Below, one piece after another: positions 15,879 through 17,826 of a stretch of 17,826 bases of DNA. Source of the stretch: Spirochaetaceae bacterium (GTDB taxonomy: Bacteria > Spirochaetota > Spirochaetia > Treponematales > Breznakiellaceae); assembly GCA_031283025.1 (NCBI GenBank), contig JAITCP010000021.1, positions 1 to 17,826 of the forward strand, in the 5' to 3' direction. The stretch's first letter is position 1. The number at the start of each line of letters is the position of its first letter. Below the pieces are notes generated by a model. It was given only the letters and a program-made list of their open reading frames with translations, was not told the DNA's origin and did not search any database. A program made the position numbers and the translations under genes.

Positions 15879-16463
15879 ATGTTAACAAATGCACAAATTG
15901 AAGAAGCGCTAACGAATGGCGAAATAGAAATCACCGAATATAATCCAAATCATTTGGGTTTGTATTATTATATTCTTACACCGGCGAAGGTCATAATAGG
16001 AAAAACAGCAGATGATGATGGATTATTAGCTGATACCCGCGCCCATGATCTTGATTATAGTTCCTTTGGAATAGCCCCTGGTCAAAATATAACAGTCGCA
16101 TTTAAAGAACATATTATTCTACCCAAAAAATATTACGGTTCATTGTTCTCTTGCTCCTTATGTATCGAAGCAGGATTGCACTTAACGTTTGGTGAAATTG
16201 AACCAGAATATAACGATGAACTCAGAATAGGTATAACGAATATGCGTGACTATGAGTTTGTGCTGCGTTCGAAATGTGAGCTGGTAAAAGTGCGATTCGA
16301 GAAATTTCCCGAAAATGCCCCTTTCTTATCGCTGCCGAACGAGAGAAGGGAACATAGGGAGCTTATTGACCGTTTGCGCGGAAAAAAGAAAGAATTGCAA
16401 CGTAAAACAGAAGATGAAATAAAGATTATTGACGCTCAATTAAAAGAGCTTTCAGTATGGTAA
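15879..16463 (+). CDS. dCTP deaminase/dUTPase-fold protein lacking usual catalytic residues
   Basis: The 194-residue protein aligns by eye over residues 1-142 with dCTP deaminase (Dcd): MLTNAQIEEALTNGEIEI, then PGQNITVAFKEHIILP (67-82), GSLFSCSLCIEAGL (87-100), GEIEPEYNDELRI (105-117) and LVKVRFE (135-141). Key residues are altered: the RSS(x)AR loop of active enzymes is SCSLCIEAG (91-99), and the strand that carries the deaminase Glu reads ELRIGITN. It is therefore probably not a standard dCTP deaminase or dUTPase; nucleotide binding without catalysis is possible. Residues 156-191 are a charged coiled coil, absent from short Dcd proteins. The start has AGGAGG five bases upstream. Its base composition is much richer in A/T than clpA-aat, and it lies between aat and a tRNA, which suggests acquisition. 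It is followed after 13 bases by the Cys-rich membrane gene. Confidence 0.7.
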   Translation: MLTNAQIEEALTNGEIEITEYNPNHLGLYYYILTPAKVIIGKTADDDGLLADTRAHDLDYSSFGIAPGQNITVAFKEHIILPKKYYGSLFSCSLCIEAGLHLTFGEIEPEYNDELRIGITNMRDYEFVLRSKCELVKVRFEKFPENAPFLSLPNERREHRELIDRLRGKKKELQRKTEDEIKIIDAQLKELSVW

Positions 16464-16476
16464 AAAATCATTAAAA

Positions 16477-16797
16477 GTGAAGAAAAACAATAAATTTAGA
16501 GTTAATAAGAAGCAAGTTTTTAACAATGTACTTTGCTGTGATACATGTGCTTGCCGTCATAATAGAACAGGTAGTATAATTTCCTGTTATAGTGATTCAG
16601 GTGTAAAAGCATTTTCGCAGATAAGAAAATGCAAAGGTTATAAAAGAGATTATAAAAAAACGATTAATTATATTCTTTCAAAAGAATCCGTAAAAGTTTT
16701 TTTTATTCCACTATTGGTGAAACTTTTTGCTGTTTTTATTGTTTTCATTCTAGGTTTAATCGTAGGTTTAATCGTAGGGGCTATACGTAGAAATTAG
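16477..16797 (+). CDS. Small Cys-rich protein with C-terminal membrane helix
   Basis: I do not recognise this protein of 106 residues. It begins at a GTG, 13 bases after the previous stop, with no clear Shine-Dalgarno; coupling to the preceding gene is likely. The N-terminal half has a Cys arrangement CCDTCAC (20-26), C37 and C52 in KCKGY, which could form a small zinc site. The C-terminus (about 74-102) is one hydrophobic helix with a Gly-spaced LGLIVGLIVGAI pattern that favours helix packing, followed by a basic end (RRN), giving a probable cytoplasmic Cys domain or the reverse orientation. It is very A/T-rich, like its partner gene, and shares the consensus promoter at 15707. A membrane partner of the nucleotide-fold protein is a guess from proximity only. 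Confidence 0.55.
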   Translation: MKKNNKFRVNKKQVFNNVLCCDTCACRHNRTGSIISCYSDSGVKAFSQIRKCKGYKRDYKKTINYILSKESVKVFFIPLLVKLFAVFIVFILGLIVGLIVGAIRRN

Positions 16798-16879
16798 TAT
16801 CCGTAAAACAAATATTCTTATCGCTTGGTAAAGAATTAGAGTAAACTTCCGGAAAACACTAAATTTTGGAGAAAAATAG

Positions 16880-16988
16880 ATGCATCACAGCAAAGAAGAT
16901 GAAGAAACCCTATGACCGGAAAACCGGCGACAAAGCGAAAAGAAGACGTGAATCCATGCGAAGGAATCTATATGTCATTCGGCTTTAG
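16880..16988 (+). other. Two tiny overlapping reading frames, doubtful
   Basis: An 11-codon frame (16880-16915, MHHSKEDEETL) has GGAG eight bases upstream. A 29-codon basic frame (16899-16988, beginning MKKPYDRKTGDKAKRRR) overlaps it. The second is rich in Lys and Arg and ends just before the hairpin zone. Either could be a chance frame or the remnant of a mobile-element gene. Between 16798 and 16879 nothing is seen except a short TTCCGGAA palindrome. Confidence 0.2.
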
Positions 16989-16989
16989 C

Positions 16990-17040
16990 AATGGTTAGAA
17001 ACTCCCTGTGGAAGGGGAAGCTCCCCGCCTAAAATAGTTC
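16990..17040 (+). mobile_element. Possible IS200/IS605-type right-end remnant
   Basis: The stretch GGAAGCTCCCCGCCT (17016-17030) followed by AAAATAGTTCAAC, with the hairpin GGGGA/TCCCC (17014-17026), resembles the right ends of IS200/IS605-family elements, which often read GGAAGC, a GC hairpin, then TAGTTCA. No tnpA or tnpB is present, so at most a solo end would remain. The match is from memory and weak. Confidence 0.25.
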
Positions 17041-17046
17041 AACGAA

Positions 17047-17114
17047 CCTCTTTAGGTGTTCAGAAATGCCTAAGAAACCCTTTCTAAGGGTTTCAAGCCC
17101 CTTTTAAGGGGCTT
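17047..17114. repeat. Run of three adjoining hairpins
   Basis: TTTAGG/CCTAAG (about 17051-17074, long loop), GAAACCCTT-TCT-AAGGGTTTC (17074-17094, 9-bp stem) and AAGCCCCTT-TT-AAGGGGCTT (17095-17114, 9-bp stem) follow one another without gaps. The last two are perfect. No T tract follows, so they are not standard terminators. Function unknown. Confidence 0.5.
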
Positions 17115-17206
17115 CTCAAGGCTTTCTCAACTTTAGCAAGGGCAGGACTCGCCTTACAGCCCTCAACATCCTGTTTCGGGCTTCCAGGCCGGCTCCGTTT
17201 CCTTTC

Positions 17207-17276
17207 GCGGACATCCATGTCCGCTCTTCCTCCCGCTGGTCGGCGGAAACTCCGCTTCGAATCCCCCTAAAGGGGG
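17207..17276. repeat. Three further perfect hairpins next to tRNA-Ser
   Basis: GCGGACAT-CC-ATGTCCGC (17207-17224), GCGGA-AAC-TCCGC (17243-17255) and CCCCCT-AA-AGGGGG (17263-17276) are perfect short palindromes within 70 bases, just downstream of the tRNA-Ser 3' end as transcribed. TTCGAATCCCCC (17256-17267) is also an inverted copy of the tRNA T-arm sequence at 17301-17312. No reading frame is supported from 17115 to 17292. Confidence 0.45.
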
Positions 17277-17292
17277 CTCATAATTACCACTT

Positions 17293-17380
17293 CGGAGCAG
17301 GGGGGATTCGAACCCCCGGTACCCGGTTAAGGTACGACGGTTTAGCAAACCGTTGGTTTCGGCCACTCACCCACCGCTCC
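17293..17380 (-). tRNA. tRNA-Ser (GCU anticodon)
   Basis: An 88-nt tRNA on the minus strand. The acceptor stem GGAGCGG (17380-17374) pairs with CTGCTCC (17300-17294), with one G-U pair, and the discriminator base is G, as usual for tRNA-Ser. The anticodon arm ACGGTTT-GCT-AAACCGT gives anticodon GCU, which reads AGC and AGU codons. A long variable arm (GTACCTTAACCGGGTAC) marks it as class II, and the T arm is GGGGGTTCGAATCCCCC. CCA is not encoded. A hairpin-T7 element directly abuts its 5' end. Confidence 0.96.
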
Positions 17381-17422
17381 AAAAAAAGCGACCGCAAGGT
17401 CGTTTAGCCTATTATGTAACAC
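17378..17422 (-). repeat. 45-bp hairpin-T7 repeat, copy A, at the tRNA-Ser 5' end
   Basis: On the minus strand CGACC-TTGC-GGTCG (17402-17389) is followed by C and seven T (17387-17381), the form of an intrinsic terminator, and the tRNA begins at once behind it. The 45 bases match copy B (17491-17535) at 42 positions. On the plus strand the loop is GCAA, a GNRA tetraloop. The repeat also contains TTACATAAT, a possible -10 for the tRNA. Confidence 0.65.
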
Positions 17423-17463
17423 GAGCGGGCGCAGGATAACTCATCGTTAACCACCAAAGTAGG

Positions 17464-17481
17464 CAGCTTTTGAGCTGCCGT
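17464..17481. other. Perfect 7-bp hairpin between the two repeat copies
   Basis: GGCAGCT (about 17462-17468) and AGCTGCC (about 17473-17479) pair around TTTG, in the 68-bp spacer between the two hairpin-T7 copies. Outer GGCGC (minus, near 17487) and GCGCC (near 17428) could close a longer stem, so a small minus-strand RNA ending at copy A is possible. Confidence 0.3.
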
Positions 17482-17490
17482 ACGCGCCAA

Positions 17491-17535
17491 TCCAAAAAAA
17501 GCGACCGTAAGGTCGTTTAGCCCATAATGTAACAC
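17491..17535 (-). repeat. 45-bp hairpin-T7 repeat, copy B
   Basis: CGACC-TTAC-GGTCG (17515-17502) and seven T (17500-17494) on the minus strand repeat copy A 113 bp away. The loop change (GCAA to GTAA on plus) keeps the GNRA pattern and the stem is unchanged. AATTACCACTT next to it (17537-17547) also recurs at the other side of the tRNA (17282-17292), so the duplicated unit extends beyond the hairpin. Confidence 0.6.
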
Positions 17536-17548
17536 AAATTACCACTTA

Positions 17549-17577
17549 AACATACAGATTAAGGAACTTGATGTCAA
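17549..17577 (-). promoter_or_regulatory. Predicted minus-strand promoter towards tRNA-Ser
   Basis: On the minus strand TTGACA (17577-17572), a 17-bp spacer and TATGTT (17554-17549, 4 of 6) point towards the tRNA. Transcription would start near 17542 and meet hairpin-T7 copy B after about 45 bases, then copy A, then the tRNA. Confidence 0.45.
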
Positions 17578-17618
17578 GCATACAAAATGTAAAAAAAATG
17601 AGAATTCCTATTGAACAT

Positions 17619-17665
17619 ACCCTTTATATAGTGTAGGCTAAAAAAATCGACACTATATAAAGGAT
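17619..17665. promoter_or_regulatory. Two NrdR boxes upstream of the ribonucleotide reductase gene
   Basis: Box 1 (17619-17634, ACCCTTTATATAGTGT) matches the 16-bp NrdR consensus ACACTATATATAGTGT at 14 positions, and box 2 (17650-17665, ACACTATATAAAGGAT) at 13. Their starts are 31 bp apart, three helical turns, as expected for NrdR. Together they also form a perfect 14-bp inverted repeat (17621-17634 and 17650-17663). Box 2 overlaps the Shine-Dalgarno region. A possible -35 TTGAAC is at 17611; the -10 (TAGGCT, 17634) is poor. Confidence 0.75.
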
Positions 17666-17675
17666 ATGTGGCAGC

Positions 17676-17826
17676 ATGAAAATTCAACGGATGTTTACGG
17701 AGCCTTCGACAGGGGCGTATAAGGATATAGTCTGGGAAAAACGAAAGAGCGAGCTTCGTAATCCCGATGGGAAGCTGATTTTTTCTGAAGAAATGGTTAT
17801 TGTCCCGGCTTTCTGGAGCCAGATAG
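17676..17826 (+). CDS. nrdJ: Vitamin B12-dependent ribonucleotide reductase, N-terminus only
   Basis: Fifty codons are visible before the window ends, starting MKIQRMFTEPSTGAYKDI and continuing with RNPDGKLIF (about residues 28-36) and VIVPAFWSQI. The RNPDG and VPxxWSQ segments are typical of the N-terminus of class II, adenosylcobalamin-dependent ribonucleoside-diphosphate reductase. This enzyme reduces ribonucleotides to deoxyribonucleotides without needing or being killed by oxygen. AAAGGA lies about 11 bases before the ATG. The two NrdR boxes directly upstream support the call and predict repression when dNTP/ATP signals bind NrdR. No active-site residue lies in the visible part. Confidence 0.85.
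   Translation, partial: MKIQRMFTEPSTGAYKDIVWEKRKSELRNPDGKLIFSEEMVIVPAFWSQI

Noticed and set aside
17163..17366. 67-codon minus-strand frame
   Set aside because: It reads through most of the tRNA-Ser gene and the adjacent hairpins. The RGFESPLL peptide is the usual artefact of translating a tRNA T-arm.
17536..17675. Adenosylcobalamin riboswitch before the B12-dependent reductase
   Set aside because: The leader is too short and lacks a B12-box-like sequence; the palindromes there are better explained by NrdR boxes.

Overview
The window looks like chromosomal DNA of a spirochaete close to Treponema, possibly a gut or termite-gut type. This is inferred from the gene set (secreted WD40/caspase proteins, a large membrane hybrid kinase feeding a diguanylate cyclase, clpS-clpA-aat, a vitamin B12-type ribonucleotide reductase) and was not checked by any database search.

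Left part (1-12026, all minus strand). In transcription order: a membrane hybrid histidine kinase (12026-8898), a REC-GGDEF diguanylate cyclase 16 bp behind it, and an unrecognised 328-residue protein placed at the cyclase stop codon. Together they look like a phosphorelay that controls c-di-GMP. Then come four genes for exported products: a 15-blade WD40 protein with a C-terminal caspase-like peptidase domain, a 53-residue lipoprotein-like microprotein, a secreted transglutaminase-fold protein, and a second WD40 protein with 14 visible blades that runs off the left edge. The last two share a leader with a long hairpin whose stem sequence differs but whose pairing and UUCA loop are kept. A 217-bp palindromic, MITE-like segment lies between the caspase gene and the microprotein.

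Middle (12027-15632, plus strand). After a divergent intergenic region with an unassigned intrinsic terminator, clpS (apparently leaderless), clpA and aat form a compact N-degron operon: Aat attaches Leu/Phe to N-terminal Arg/Lys, ClpS recognises the new N-terminus, and ClpA unfolds the substrate for ClpP, which is not in the window.

Right part (15633-17826). A consensus sigma70 promoter drives an AT-rich two-gene cassette: a dCTP deaminase/dUTPase-fold protein with the usual catalytic residues replaced, and a small Cys-rich membrane protein. A roughly 500-bp non-coding zone follows, packed with short perfect hairpins and ending in tRNA-Ser(GCU) on the minus strand. Upstream of the tRNA lie two 45-bp copies of a hairpin-T7 element and a minus-strand promoter. 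The window ends with the first 50 codons of the B12-dependent ribonucleotide reductase gene, preceded by two sites that match NrdR boxes spaced three helical turns apart.

The best candidates for something undescribed are the exported WD40-caspase/transglutaminase cluster with its shared structured leader, the degenerate dCTP-deaminase-fold cassette, and the hairpin-rich zone around tRNA-Ser.
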